DNA of 11,568 bases from Deltaproteobacteria bacterium (lineage in GTDB: Bacteria; Desulfobacterota; Desulfobacteria; C00003060), in NCBI GenBank assembly GCA_030667105.1, contig DAOUWN010000035.1:1-11568 (forward strand), in the 5' to 3' direction. Positions within the stretch are counted from its first letter, which is position 1. Each line of letters starts with the position of its first letter. Below the pieces are notes generated by a model. The model did not search any database. It saw nothing but the letters and a program-made list of their open reading frames with translations, and had not been told where the DNA came from. The position numbers were made by a program, and so were the translations under genes. Positions 1 to 7,624 of this stretch are shown in pieces.

Positions 1-114
1 AAACAGCACGTGCTTCGAATTTGTAGCATTTTGATTTAACATATACTTTTTGTTAATTCAGGCGGTTAGTTGTTTAAATGACGTGGCCCTACACCATAAG
101 TAAACCTTTGACCC
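1..114 (+). other. pheT leader region, no pheS visible
   Basis: This AT-rich stretch precedes pheT. All three forward frames hit stops within the first 40 bases, and none reads like a PheS C-terminus, so pheS is not directly abutting pheT as it is in many bacteria. A TATACT at 42-47 resembles a -10 box, but no good -35 box lies at the right distance. A 15-codon ORF at 78-125 starts with ATG and ends 8 bases inside pheT. It has no Phe codons and a poor ribosome-binding site, so I do not call it a leader peptide. Confidence 0.4.
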
Positions 115-2532
115 ATGAAAGTTAGTCTAAGCTGGCTTCAGGATTATGTAACTGTCGATGTGGATGTGGTTGAGCTTGCCGAGGCTCTTACCATGGCCGG
201 ACTGGAGGTGGACGCCCTTTCAGATCGATATGCTTGTCTGGATGGCGTTGTGGCGGGACGTCTTGTTGAAATAATACCCCATCCTGATGCCGACACACTT
301 TCCGTGTGCAAAGTGGATGTAGGCGCGGAAGTTAAGTCCATCGTTTGCGGAGCCTCCAATATCAAGAAGGGCGACTTGGTGCCGGTAGCGCTTCCCGGGA
401 CTCAGCTTCCTTCAGGCGATACGATTGAAGCCGGTCGTATCCGGGGACGAGTTTCAGAAGGCATGTTGTGTTCTGAAGCAGAGCTTGCCCTTGGAACGGA
501 CAGATCCGGCATCCTTGTTCTGCCTGAGTCAAGCGTACCAGGCAGGGGGGTTGCCGCGGCCCTTGGCCTCTCAGATACCGTCATCGAGTTTGACCTTACA
601 CCAAATCGTTCTGACTGTCTCAGCGTCATTGGCATAGCCCGTGAGGTAGCAGCCATTCTTGGCGTGCCGTTGAATTACCCGGAGGTGAAGCTCCCATCAG
701 GCGAAACACCCATTGAGGAGCTTGCGTCAGTGACCATCGAAGTCCCAGATCACTGTCCTCGGTATGCCGCGCGGCTCGTCACAGGGGTCCACATAGCCCC
801 CTCTCCTTTCTGGCTACGAGACAGGTTGAATTCCGTGGGGCTCCGGGCCATCAACAACGTGGTGGATGTGACCAATTTTGTCCTTATGGAGACTGGTCAA
901 CCCTTGCATGCCTTTGATTTCGACCGCTTGGCCGAACATCGTATCGTTGTAGAAACAGCGAAAGAGGGGCAGGTCTTTACCACCCTGGACGGCACGGAAC
1001 GCAACCTTACAGATGAAGCGCTCATGATCTGCGACGGCAAAGGGCCTGTGGCCCTGGCCGGAATCATGGGCGGGCTTGAATCGGAAATCGAAGATGATAC
1101 GACTCGTGTGCTTATTGAAAGCGCCTATTTTAATCCAATCACCATCAGGCGTACCGCCAAGAGGCTCGGTTTGAGCACCGAATCGTCACACCGGTTTGAA
1201 AGGGGCGTAGACCCTGAAGGGATAGTAAGGGCCTTGGATCGAGCAGCTCAACTTATGGTTCAGATGGGAGGTGGGAAGCTAGCTGCCGGCGTCATTGATG
1301 TTTACCCGCGGCCAATTCCTGAAAGGGTGATAGAACTCAGCGTGGATCGCACGAACCGGCTCCTGGGTACGGGATTAAGCCGGGACGCGATTATCTCTCA
1401 CCTGGAATCCATTGAGTTTGAGGTTGAGGTCCTGGATGAAGATAGGCTCAAGGTGGCGCCGCCAACTTGCCGTGTGGATATCGAACGTCCAGAGGACCTC
1501 ATGGAGGAGGTGGCGCGGTTGAGTGGTTACAATAAGATCCCCACCACCCAACCTGTGTCGCATGTGGTGGCCAAGGAACAGGAAAAACGGCTTCGGGTCA
1601 GGGATCTGCTCCGCCAGGTCCTTGCCGGCTGTGGGTTCTCGGAGATTGTAACGTACAGTTTCATAGGCGAAGATGCCTGTGACAGGCTTCTGCTCGCAGA
1701 TAACGACCCGCGTCGGCGGATGGTGTCTATCGCCAACCCCCTCACCGAAGAGCTTGGCGTCATGAGGACCTCGTTGCTTCCAGGCCTGCTGACTACTATG
1801 TTTAGAAATAGCACGCAGCGAAACGAGAACCTGAGGATTTTTGAACTGGGCAAGATCTTTTTGAAGACCGGCCATGATGAACTTCCCGAAGAGGTGGAGA
1901 TGATATCCGGCCTTTGGACCGGGGCGAAGCACAATAGCACATGGAATGTCCAGGAAGAAAAGCTGGATTTTTATGATATCAAGGGGATCGTTGATACCTT
2001 GTGTGCAGCTTTGAATATTCCCCATGTGAGCTATAGGGCACTGAAGGGTCCGGGTCATCCTTACCTGAGACCCGGCCATGCCGCTGAGGTGTATTCAGGC
2101 AAGAAATCAGTGGGCACAGTGGGAGAAGTGACCGGTCAGGTCTTGCACAACTTTGAATTGAAACAACCGGCCTATTGCCTTGACCTGAACTTTGAACAGG
2201 TTGTCTGTCTCTGTTCGGAGGAAAAACGCGTAAAGCCGATATCCAGGTTTCCGGCCACTGCGCGGGATATCGCCTTGATTGTAGATGATGCTGTTGAGGC
2301 CCAGAGTGTTTTGGATTTCATTGAAGGCCTGGGCCAGGAGCTGATCGATGGCGTGGAGATATTTGATGTCTATAAAGGCCCTCCAATCCCGGCGAGGAAA
2401 AAGAGCATGGCTTTGAGGTTAACGTATCGTTCTTTTGAAAGAAATCTTACTGATAGCGAGGTCAACAGCATTCACGTAGCCGTTACCCAGAAGACACTGC
2501 GACGGTTTAAGGCCGAGCTGCCAGCAGGGTAG
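115..2532 (+). CDS. pheT: Phenylalanyl-tRNA synthetase beta subunit
   Basis: Cytoplasmic beta chain of the alpha2-beta2 enzyme that charges tRNA-Phe. The 805-residue length fits the long bacterial form. The N-terminus MKVSLSWLQDYV is canonical and fixes the start, although no clear Shine-Dalgarno sequence precedes it. In order I see the EMAP-type tRNA-binding domain (about 40-150), the B3/B4 region with IEFDLTPNRSDCLS (157-170) and GQPLHAFDFD (261-270; this module edits mischarged Tyr-tRNA in the family), the segment STESSHRFERGVDP (354-367), the B5 and core region, and a C-terminal ferredoxin-fold anticodon-binding domain beginning near SRFPATARDIALI (about 709-803). The gene looks intact. 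The catalytic partner PheS is not visible upstream. ihfA follows after 23 nt, so the pheT-ihfA linkage known from enterobacteria is kept. Confidence 0.97.
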   Translation: MKVSLSWLQDYVTVDVDVVELAEALTMAGLEVDALSDRYACLDGVVAGRLVEIIPHPDADTLSVCKVDVGAEVKSIVCGASNIKKGDLVPVALPGTQLPSGDTIEAGRIRGRVSEGMLCSEAELALGTDRSGILVLPESSVPGRGVAAALGLSDTVIEFDLTPNRSDCLSVIGIAREVAAILGVPLNYPEVKLPSGETPIEELASVTIEVPDHCPRYAARLVTGVHIAPSPFWLRDRLNSVGLRAINNVVDVTNFVLMETGQPLHAFDFDRLAEHRIVVETAKEGQVFTTLDGTERNLTDEALMICDGKGPVALAGIMGGLESEIEDDTTRVLIESAYFNPITIRRTAKRLGLSTESSHRFERGVDPEGIVRALDRAAQLMVQMGGGKLAAGVIDVYPRPIPERVIELSVDRTNRLLGTGLSRDAIISHLESIEFEVEVLDEDRLKVAPPTCRVDIERPEDLMEEVARLSGYNKIPTTQPVSHVVAKEQEKRLRVRDLLRQVLAGCGFSEIVTYSFIGEDACDRLLLADNDPRRRMVSIANPLTEELGVMRTSLLPGLLTTMFRNSTQRNENLRIFELGKIFLKTGHDELPEEVEMISGLWTGAKHNSTWNVQEEKLDFYDIKGIVDTLCAALNIPHVSYRALKGPGHPYLRPGHAAEVYSGKKSVGTVGEVTGQVLHNFELKQPAYCLDLNFEQVVCLCSEEKRVKPISRFPATARDIALIVDDAVEAQSVLDFIEGLGQELIDGVEIFDVYKGPPIPARKKSMALRLTYRSFERNLTDSEVNSIHVAVTQKTLRRFKAELPAG

Positions 2533-2555
2533 ACCGAGAAACGAATAATCAAGAC

Positions 2556-2876
2556 ATGAACAAGAAAAGCATCGTTGAGGCGATTTACGAGAGAGTCGGC
2601 TTTCCGAAGCGAGAGACCGCGGCGATTGTTGATGCAGCCCTTGAGTTAGTCAAAAGTTCCTTGACAAGTGGGGAGCCGGTCATGATTTCGGCCTTTGGAA
2701 AATTCGCTGTCCGTGAAAGAAAGGCACAGCAGGGGAGGAACCCGCAAACAGGCGAGGCCATGACAATTCCTGCCAGGAAAGTAGTGAGTTTCAAGGTCAG
2801 CCGGGTGCTGAAGGAGCAAATCAATGAGGCCCATAGAGGCCCAGATACCCGCAAAACGGTATTTCAGGATCGGTGA
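2556..2876 (+). CDS. ihfA: Integration host factor alpha subunit
   Basis: A 106-residue member of the HU/IHF family, which bends DNA as a heterodimer with IhfB. The DNA-binding arm is recognisable: FGKF (47-50), then GRNPQTGE (60-67), which carries the proline that intercalates into DNA in this family, then IPARKVVSFK (71-80). Position directly behind pheT supports the alpha-subunit assignment over HU. The start MNKKSIVEAIYERVG is typical, and the ribosome-binding site is weak. The last 14 or so residues (HRGPDTRKTVFQDR) lie beyond the usual fold and are encoded where the gene overlaps merR. IHF commonly assists sigma-54 promoters, and one candidate occurs at 9368 in this window; any link between the two is my inference. 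Confidence 0.93.
   Translation: MNKKSIVEAIYERVGFPKRETAAIVDAALELVKSSLTSGEPVMISAFGKFAVRERKAQQGRNPQTGEAMTIPARKVVSFKVSRVLKEQINEAHRGPDTRKTVFQDR
2811..2816 (+). promoter_or_regulatory. Ribosome-binding site for merR, inside ihfA
   Basis: AAGGAG lies 7 nt before the ATG at 2824 and within the ihfA coding region. It is the strongest Shine-Dalgarno match in this gene block, and it supports a merR start that overlaps ihfA rather than a later start. Confidence 0.7.
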
Positions 2877-3174
2877 GGTTAGTGCTGCAACCGGTCTTGA
2901 GCCGTATGTACTGCGGTACTGGGAGACGGAGTTCTCAAGGATCAGCCCTGTCAGGTCTCGCTCAGGGCAACGCCTTTACAGAAAACGTGATATAGAGATC
3001 ATTTTGGAGATTAAAGAGTTGCTCTACGAAAAGAGATATACCATAGCTGGCGCCAAACAGTATCTCAAGGAGCGCCAAAGAGATGACGGCCTCGCCGCGC
3101 GCAACAGCAAACCCTTCACCATTGAACAGCACAGGGAGGAACTTATTGCCATAAGTAATCTGTTGAACAAGTGA
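2824..3174 (+). CDS. MerR-family transcriptional regulator
   Basis: A 116-residue DNA-binding regulator. The MerR winged helix-turn-helix begins at about residue 13 (YFRIGEVSAATGLEPYVLRYWE, 13-34), continues through the wing (SGQRLYRKRDIEII, 47-60) and ends with the helix ELLYEKRYTIAGAKQYL (65-81). Only about 35 residues follow, so there is no effector-binding domain. Such short MerR proteins downstream of ihfA are, from my knowledge, a recurring arrangement in Desulfobacterota; their target is unknown to me. The gene overlaps the 3' end of ihfA by 53 nt in another frame and has its own good ribosome-binding site, which suggests translational coupling. No cysteine cluster for metal sensing is visible. 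Confidence 0.9.
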   Translation: MRPIEAQIPAKRYFRIGEVSAATGLEPYVLRYWETEFSRISPVRSRSGQRLYRKRDIEIILEIKELLYEKRYTIAGAKQYLKERQRDDGLAARNSKPFTIEQHREELIAISNLLNK

Positions 3175-3292
3175 TGAGTGTAGCTGTAAGCCCTAAGAGC
3201 CGATGGGAAGACAATAACTTCTAAGATCAAGGGATCGCCAAAACAGAACCCCAATCACGGCCTTTTTTTCTTTGAACTTTGAGCTTTCATGC

Positions 3293-4273
3293 CTACGTGT
3301 GTCTGTCTAGCTGTCTGGCAATCCATCGAGACATTACCTTGTCATCCTTGTATTGAACCACACCTTCCAGGTTCTCCAGAGGGATCTCGGCCCTGGCCAT
3401 TCCCTTGTGTCCTCCGGCGGTGCCCAAGTGCCCAAAAACGTTACTCAATAGCCTGCCGGCATTCTTTCGAATCTCGTCGTTTCTGACAATAATGACCAAC
3501 CGGCCCTGATAGGCGCCAGACACAACAGTCCAGGCAATATCATGAATCTTCATAAAGAAATCTGCAATGGATACGCACACATCATGGTTTGACACAGGCC
3601 CCAGGTGCACATGGACACGGCGCTTTTGCACGCGCATCGCTTCCAACGCTCTCCGGTAGTATTTCAGAGAATCCAGGGTAAGTTCCGCCTGCTCAATGCT
3701 CCTTGCCATATGCACGTTTACGTAACGAAAGAGAAACTGAAAGGCATTCACATCTTCCATGACGGACTTTCGCTCAAAGTTGCTTGTGTCTGTCTTGATG
3801 CCGTAGAAGAGCCCGGTGGCGAGCTTTACAGAGGGTTTTATCTTGGCAGCCCGCAGATACTGGGTCATGACGGTGGATACGGCCCCGTATTCCGGGCGTA
3901 TGTCGACGAAGGTGGCCTCATCGCCTCTGGCAGGGTGGTGGTCAATGATGACATCAAAACCGATGCCTTCAAGCTCCTCGTAATGGGATGGTTGGGAATC
4001 GACGATAGCAAAGCGTGTGAATTGCTCTGGGGACACTTTTTCAAAGGGGAGGAGATCCAGCTTAAGGAGCCGGATCATGGCTAGATTGTCAGGTCGACTG
4101 ATGGTATTCACATGGGCGATACAGGTGGCAGACACTTGCCGCCACAAAAGGCGTTTCAAAGCCATGGCGCTGGCCATGGCGTCCGGGTCTGCGTTGATGA
4201 TGATCAACAGACGATCTTCACGCGAAAAAAGGCTCAGCAGTCGTCGTAATCTTTCTAAAGCAGTAGTTGCCAT
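3293..4273 (-). CDS. DHH/DHHA1-family phosphoesterase (NrnA-like)
   Basis: A 326-residue cytoplasmic protein with the two-domain layout of DHH phosphoesterases. These use a two-metal centre to cleave short oligonucleotides, pAp or cyclic dinucleotides. Motif I reads NADPDAMAS (27-35), followed by VDSQP (91-95), the signature DHH (111-113) and TDTSNF (161-166). The C-terminal DHHA1 domain carries the substrate-binding glycine motif GGHKGMAR (287-294). The histidine that often opens motif I in NrnA-type enzymes is not seen, while Asp29 and Asp31 are kept. No transmembrane, PAS or CBS domain is present, so this is not a GdpP-type protein. The frame is open upstream of the ATG but offers no other start codon. 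It is the last gene of the - strand block, 79 nt after miaA. NanoRNase or pAp-phosphatase activity is an inference from the family. Confidence 0.85.
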   Translation of the reverse strand: MATTALERLRRLLSLFSREDRLLIIINADPDAMASAMALKRLLWRQVSATCIAHVNTISRPDNLAMIRLLKLDLLPFEKVSPEQFTRFAIVDSQPSHYEELEGIGFDVIIDHHPARGDEATFVDIRPEYGAVSTVMTQYLRAAKIKPSVKLATGLFYGIKTDTSNFERKSVMEDVNAFQFLFRYVNVHMARSIEQAELTLDSLKYYRRALEAMRVQKRRVHVHLGPVSNHDVCVSIADFFMKIHDIAWTVVSGAYQGRLVIIVRNDEIRKNAGRLLSNVFGHLGTAGGHKGMARAEIPLENLEGVVQYKDDKVMSRWIARQLDRHT

Positions 4274-4352
4274 GGCAGATGATCGATGACCGGTTTTTAT
4301 GTTCCGTTTCTCCGGCCCTTCGGGCGGATCATGGAGATTACGGGCCGAGCAC
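4274..4352 (-). other. miaA to DHH intergenic spacer
   Basis: A 79-nt gap inside the - strand block. It contains a short GCCC-TTC-GGGC hairpin (about 4314-4324) without a T-run, so it is not a convincing terminator. No promoter stands out, and read-through from miaA to the DHH gene is plausible. Confidence 0.35.
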
Positions 4353-5276
4353 CTATCTTGTCAAGAACCCTACCACCTTTTTTCGCATGACGTCAACGTC
4401 TGACGGCTTGATCCACTCGATTTCCGGATCTGTTCTGAACCATGTCAACTGTCGCTTTGCATAGCGGCGGGTATCACGCTTGAAAAGGTCTATGGTTTCG
4501 TCCCATGTGGCCTTCCCCTGCAAATGGTCTGTCATGTGGCGGTAGCCGATAGAGCGCATGGACTTAAGGCGAGGGCTGTACCCTTTGTCCAGCAACCCTT
4601 TTACCTCTTCCAGCAATCCTGATGCAAGCATCTCGTCCACACGCTTGTTGATTCGACCATACAGGATGTGGCGATCCACGAGAAGGCCGATCTTGAGCGT
4701 TCGGTAGGGATTCTCCGAAAAGCCGTGGGCACGGTGATGTTCAGAAAGGGGCTTTCCAGTGACTTCGAAGATCTCCAGGGCCCGTATGATACGATAGGCA
4801 TCATTGGGGTGGATGTTTATCGCGGCCACTGGATCGACTGCCTGAAGGCGCTTGTGGAGCACCCATGAGCCGCGTGCGTCAGCCTCGGCTCGCAGCCTTT
4901 TCCGGATAGCCTCGTCCGTTCTTGGGGCCCTGAACAGCCCTTGGGTAATGGCCTTGATATAGAGACCGGTGCCGCCAACCACAAAAACAGGGAGCCCTTT
5001 TTTATGCAGCTCTCCAATCAAAGGCTCTGCGGTGGACTTGAACCGGGCTGCACTGAAGGATTCGTCAGGGTCCACTACGTCAATCAAATGATGTTGCACG
5101 CGATCTCGTTCTTGTTCGGTGGGCTTTGCCGTGCCGATATCCATATGCCTGTAAACCTGCATGGCATCAGCGCTGATGATCTCTCCTGCAAGGGGCTCGG
5201 CCAGGGCAATGGCCGTACGGGTCTTACCAACGCAGGTAGGGCCTGAAATGATGATTAGGCGCGGCCTTTCAGTCAT
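4353..5276 (-). CDS. miaA: tRNA dimethylallyltransferase
   Basis: Adds a dimethylallyl group to N6 of A37 in tRNAs that read UNN codons, the first step towards ms2i6A. The protein is 307 residues, normal for the family. The P-loop GPTCVGKT (12-19) is followed by SADAMQVYRHMDIGTAKP (35-52), the region of the catalytic aspartate and tRNA contacts, then HHLID (62-66) and VVGGTGLYIKAI (99-110). The C-terminal half holds the conserved SIGYRHM segment (231-237) and RDTRRYAKRQLTWFR, which contributes to tRNA binding. In SADAMQVY an alanine follows the aspartate where serine is common; this substitution occurs in other bacterial MiaA proteins. The gene starts 21 nt after the DUF4124 gene and is probably co-transcribed with it. 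Confidence 0.96.
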   Translation of the reverse strand: MTERPRLIIISGPTCVGKTRTAIALAEPLAGEIISADAMQVYRHMDIGTAKPTEQERDRVQHHLIDVVDPDESFSAARFKSTAEPLIGELHKKGLPVFVVGGTGLYIKAITQGLFRAPRTDEAIRKRLRAEADARGSWVLHKRLQAVDPVAAINIHPNDAYRIIRALEIFEVTGKPLSEHHRAHGFSENPYRTLKIGLLVDRHILYGRINKRVDEMLASGLLEEVKGLLDKGYSPRLKSMRSIGYRHMTDHLQGKATWDETIDLFKRDTRRYAKRQLTWFRTDPEIEWIKPSDVDVMRKKVVGFLTR

Positions 5277-5297
5277 GGTGGCGTCGCTTCTAATTTC

Positions 5298-5870
5298 TCA
5301 ATCTGTTGGCTGCTCCTTGGGTAAAAGGGTCCTCCGTGCATCTTTTATGCTGGCATTGTGGGCTTGAGCTTCTTTGTTATATGCTTCTTTTCTTTTGTCG
5401 TAGTCTCTAATTCTTGCGTTAAAGCCCGTTATTTTCTCGACAAGTTCTTTCCGCGCGGCTGGTGTCATGCGTATCGTTGATATTTTGTCGAGTTGTTCTC
5501 TTTCCTTCATGAGAGCCTCATATTCTTCTCGTAACCTCGCTCCGGTCTCTTTCAGTTTCTGCGCCGCAGCATCGCTCTTCATTCTTTCGATCAGAGGTTC
5601 TTTTGGGGGGTGCCCTGCTTGGGCCGGTTGATCAGACTTTTCGCGGTCCAGTTTTTCGTCTGCCTCCACTTCGGTCCTCTTCTCTTGGCTTGACGGATAA
5701 GGGGGGTCCTCATATTCGTCAACCTGTGACCGCTGATCAGCCGGGACATTGGCGAGGTTGTCCGTGAAGCGAACGTTACCGTTCTTGTCCACGTATTTGT
5801 AGAATTCCGCTGAGGCGAGGGCTGGAAAGGTTGTCAGTATGAGCACAATCACACATTGCCGAAGTTTCAT
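5298..5870 (-). CDS. Secreted DUF4124-domain protein with coiled coil
   Basis: A 190-residue protein with a Sec signal peptide: a hydrophobic stretch from about residue 6 to 18 and likely cleavage after ALASA (17-21). The mature N-terminus EFYKYVDKNGNVRFTDNL (22-39) is the DUF4124 signature, a small beta-rich module at the start of many periplasmic proteins of unknown function. A low-complexity, charged linker (about 52-90) follows, then a long helical coiled-coil region (about 95-175) rich in Lys, Glu, Arg and Ala. No lipobox or membrane anchor is seen, so it should be periplasmic. An AAGGGGG ribosome-binding site precedes the ATG. It sits 64 nt after the DUF368 gene and 21 nt before miaA. 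No molecular function can be assigned. Confidence 0.82.
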   Translation of the reverse strand: MKLRQCVIVLILTTFPALASAEFYKYVDKNGNVRFTDNLANVPADQRSQVDEYEDPPYPSSQEKRTEVEADEKLDREKSDQPAQAGHPPKEPLIERMKSDAAAQKLKETGARLREEYEALMKEREQLDKISTIRMTPAARKELVEKITGFNARIRDYDKRKEAYNKEAQAHNASIKDARRTLLPKEQPTD

Positions 5871-5934
5871 GGTGATGCCCCCTTAGTTGCTTAGCGAATT
5901 CCCTTCTGGATAGTTGCCGTGGAGCAGCCGTCTC

Positions 5935-6870
5935 TCATTTCTCTTTTTCAGCCAAAAAGTCCAGAGAAAAGACAATCAAAAAACCAATAACAGCCAAGCA
6001 AAGAGCTATCACCAGTTTGCTATCCCAGCAAGACGGTAACATATTGGCCTGGGCCGTAGCAATTGCATTTCCGTGCGTGTCCGTCATGCTCTGCAAGGTC
6101 TTTTTCCAGGGCCAGACCTTTCTGAGCGAACCGAACATGAAACCGGTTAACAGGGCTATGGTAATATCGTGGTATCTATTGAAAAGCCAATTGAGTAGAC
6201 GAACAAATGTGACCAGCCCCACGCCTGCTCCGCCAGCCACCAGCAAAAGGGTGAGAATATCTTTATTATTTACCGCTTCCAAGACATAATGATATTTCCC
6301 CAAGAGCACAAGGATAAAGGCCCCGGATATTCCCGGGAGGATCATGGCACATATGGCAATGGCCCCACTCATAAACAAAAACCATTCCGTATCCGGCGTC
6401 TTAGTCGGGACCATCCCGACCAGAAGATAGGTACATAACGCCCCCAATCCTATCCAGATAACGATGGAGGGGGTCCACTTGGCAAGATGCTTGCTCACGG
6501 TAAACAGGGAGGCAACGATCAGGCCGAAGAAAAAAGACCAAATGAATACGGGCTGGTTTTCAAGAAGCCAGGCCAAGATCCTGGCAAGCGTGAAGATGGC
6601 TGTGAGTATTCCAAACCCGATTGCCATAAGAAATTGCCAGGACACATGATCCAGGGCATCCTTTACTTTTAAGGAGAATAGGAGTCTCAAAAAGATCAAA
6701 TCAAACGATTTGATGGACTTGATCAGTTCCTGATAGATTCCGAGAATGAATGCCATGGTGCCGCCTGACACGCCAGGGATCACATCAGAAGCGCCCATGC
6801 AAAATCCTTTCATGGTCAATCCGAGATAGGCAGTGAAGGACCGGCCAGAATCAACAGGACCATTCATCAT
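5935..6870 (-). CDS. DUF368 membrane protein (PopT-type polyprenyl-phosphate transporter family)
   Basis: A 311-residue polytopic inner-membrane protein with many hydrophobic segments. It carries the duplicated DUF368 signature: IPGVSGGTMAFILGIY (31-46) and the half-repeat LPGISGAFILVLLGKY (178-193). This pair reflects an internal repeat in the fold. DUF368 members (named PopT) and DedA members (named UptA) have been shown to recycle undecaprenyl phosphate across the membrane for cell-wall and surface-polymer synthesis; applying that here is by family only. The start at 6870 follows a strong GAGGAG ribosome-binding site 8 nt away, and a second ATG comes immediately after. Upstream lies a 63-nt remnant of a YqaA/DedA-type gene, then pcm. 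The protein appears complete. Confidence 0.88.
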   Translation of the reverse strand: MMNGPVDSGRSFTAYLGLTMKGFCMGASDVIPGVSGGTMAFILGIYQELIKSIKSFDLIFLRLLFSLKVKDALDHVSWQFLMAIGFGILTAIFTLARILAWLLENQPVFIWSFFFGLIVASLFTVSKHLAKWTPSIVIWIGLGALCTYLLVGMVPTKTPDTEWFLFMSGAIAICAMILPGISGAFILVLLGKYHYVLEAVNNKDILTLLLVAGGAGVGLVTFVRLLNWLFNRYHDITIALLTGFMFGSLRKVWPWKKTLQSMTDTHGNAIATAQANMLPSCWDSKLVIALCLAVIGFLIVFSLDFLAEKEK

Positions 6871-6894
6871 AACTTCAACTCCTCCTCGTGAGGA

Positions 6895-6957
6895 TCACAC
6901 CGCTGGTAATGGTGTTTTGGCCCAGCGAAGAACCCAGTCGTAGAGCCTTCCCAGCAC
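6895..6957 (-). pseudogene. N-terminal remnant of a YqaA/DedA-family membrane protein gene
   Basis: Right after the pcm stop codon the - strand reads a GTG-started frame of 20 codons ending in TGA, with AAGGA (overlapping the end of pcm) 10 nt before the GTG. The segment LYDWVLRWAKTP closely resembles the opening of YqaA-type DedA-family proteins, which from memory begin with LRRLYDWVLRWAETPYG-like sequence. After the TP the match stops, and none of the following transmembrane part is present. The DUF368 start codon comes 24 nt later. I read this as the 5' end of a deleted gene. The alternative, a functional 20-residue peptide, cannot be excluded. The resemblance is from memory of the family, not from a search. 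Confidence 0.6.
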
Positions 6958-6960
6958 GGC

Positions 6961-7605
6961 CTAATATTCCTTCCAGCCATGGTTTCCAATGAGCTTTACG
7001 AACCGGCAACCTCCTAAGTTGGTTTTGCGAATGCCATCTTCGTGCCTCTCAATCTTGAGGAGGGTCTGGGAAAGCCTTCCTCCCACCGGGATAACCAAGC
7101 GGCCTCCCTCCTCAAGTTGTTCGACTAGGGTGTCTGGCATTTCCGGAGCGCCGGCTGTGACTATGATTGCATCAAAAGGACTTTCCTCTGCCCATCCCAA
7201 GGTTCCATCGGAGCACTTTGCAACCACGTTGTGGTAATGCAACTGGTCAAGAATCTTTCGGGCGCCGATGAATAGCTTGCGTACCCGTTCAATGGTATAG
7301 ACCCGGTAGGCCAGTTCAGCAAGGATCGCCGTTTGATAACCCGAACCGGTTCCGATTTCGAGTACGCGGTCGTTTTGGGCCAATTCAAGGGCCTGTGTCA
7401 TCTCGGCCACGATAAACGGCTGGGATATGGTTTGGCCTTCTCCAATTGGAAGAGGGAAGTCTCCGAAGGCTTGGTCCTGGAGGGCCTCACTGACAAAAAG
7501 ATGACGGGGAACTTTCCGCATGGCTTCCAGCACCCTCTGGTCGTGGATGCCGCGGACCTCGATTTGGGTACTGACCATCTTTTCCAGGAGTCGTCTGAAT
7601 TTCAT
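6961..7605 (-). CDS. pcm: Protein-L-isoaspartate O-methyltransferase
   Basis: Repairs spontaneously damaged proteins by methylating L-isoaspartyl residues with S-adenosylmethionine. The 214-residue length is typical. The family signature runs from ALQDQAFGD (41-49) through [20 protein letters not shown] (51-70). The SAM-binding glycine motif is [15 protein letters not shown] (81-95), followed by the acidic end of strand 2 (YTIER, 103-107), FDAIIVTAG (144-152) and LVIPVG (170-175). The gene starts 19 nt after the nitroreductase stop and is probably co-transcribed with it; its ribosome-binding site is weak. The surE gene often found beside pcm is absent here. In related bacteria a YqaA/DedA-type gene is sometimes next to pcm, which fits the remnant immediately downstream. 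Confidence 0.96.
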   Translation of the reverse strand: MKFRRLLEKMVSTQIEVRGIHDQRVLEAMRKVPRHLFVSEALQDQAFGDFPLPIGEGQTISQPFIVAEMTQALELAQNDRVLEIGTGSGYQTAILAELAYRVYTIERVRKLFIGARKILDQLHYHNVVAKCSDGTLGWAEESPFDAIIVTAGAPEMPDTLVEQLEEGGRLVIPVGGRLSQTLLKIERHEDGIRKTNLGGCRFVKLIGNHGWKEY

Positions 7606-7624
7606 GTGTGATAGCCTGGTTGCC

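Noticed and set aside
78..125. 15-codon ORF overlapping the pheT start, possible leader peptide
   Set aside because: It has no phenylalanine codons and no good ribosome-binding site, and no attenuator hairpins with a T-run are seen.
1375..2079. Long open frame of 234 codons on the - strand inside pheT
   Set aside because: It is fully antisense to an unmistakable pheT, has no recognisable motifs, and its composition follows from the codon pattern of the + strand gene.
3174..3224. 16-codon ORF overlapping the merR stop codon (TGATG)
   Set aside because: It has no ribosome-binding site or recognisable sequence; short open frames like this are expected by chance.
3175..3292. Possible terminator or tRNA between the convergent merR and DHH genes
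   Set aside because: A T-run exists at 3262-3270, but no stable stem sits directly before it; GGAAG/CTTCT at about 3205-3222 is weak and distant. No tRNA fold was found. The short repeats TTTGAAC and TTTGAGC at 3271-3286 are too few to call a repeat array.
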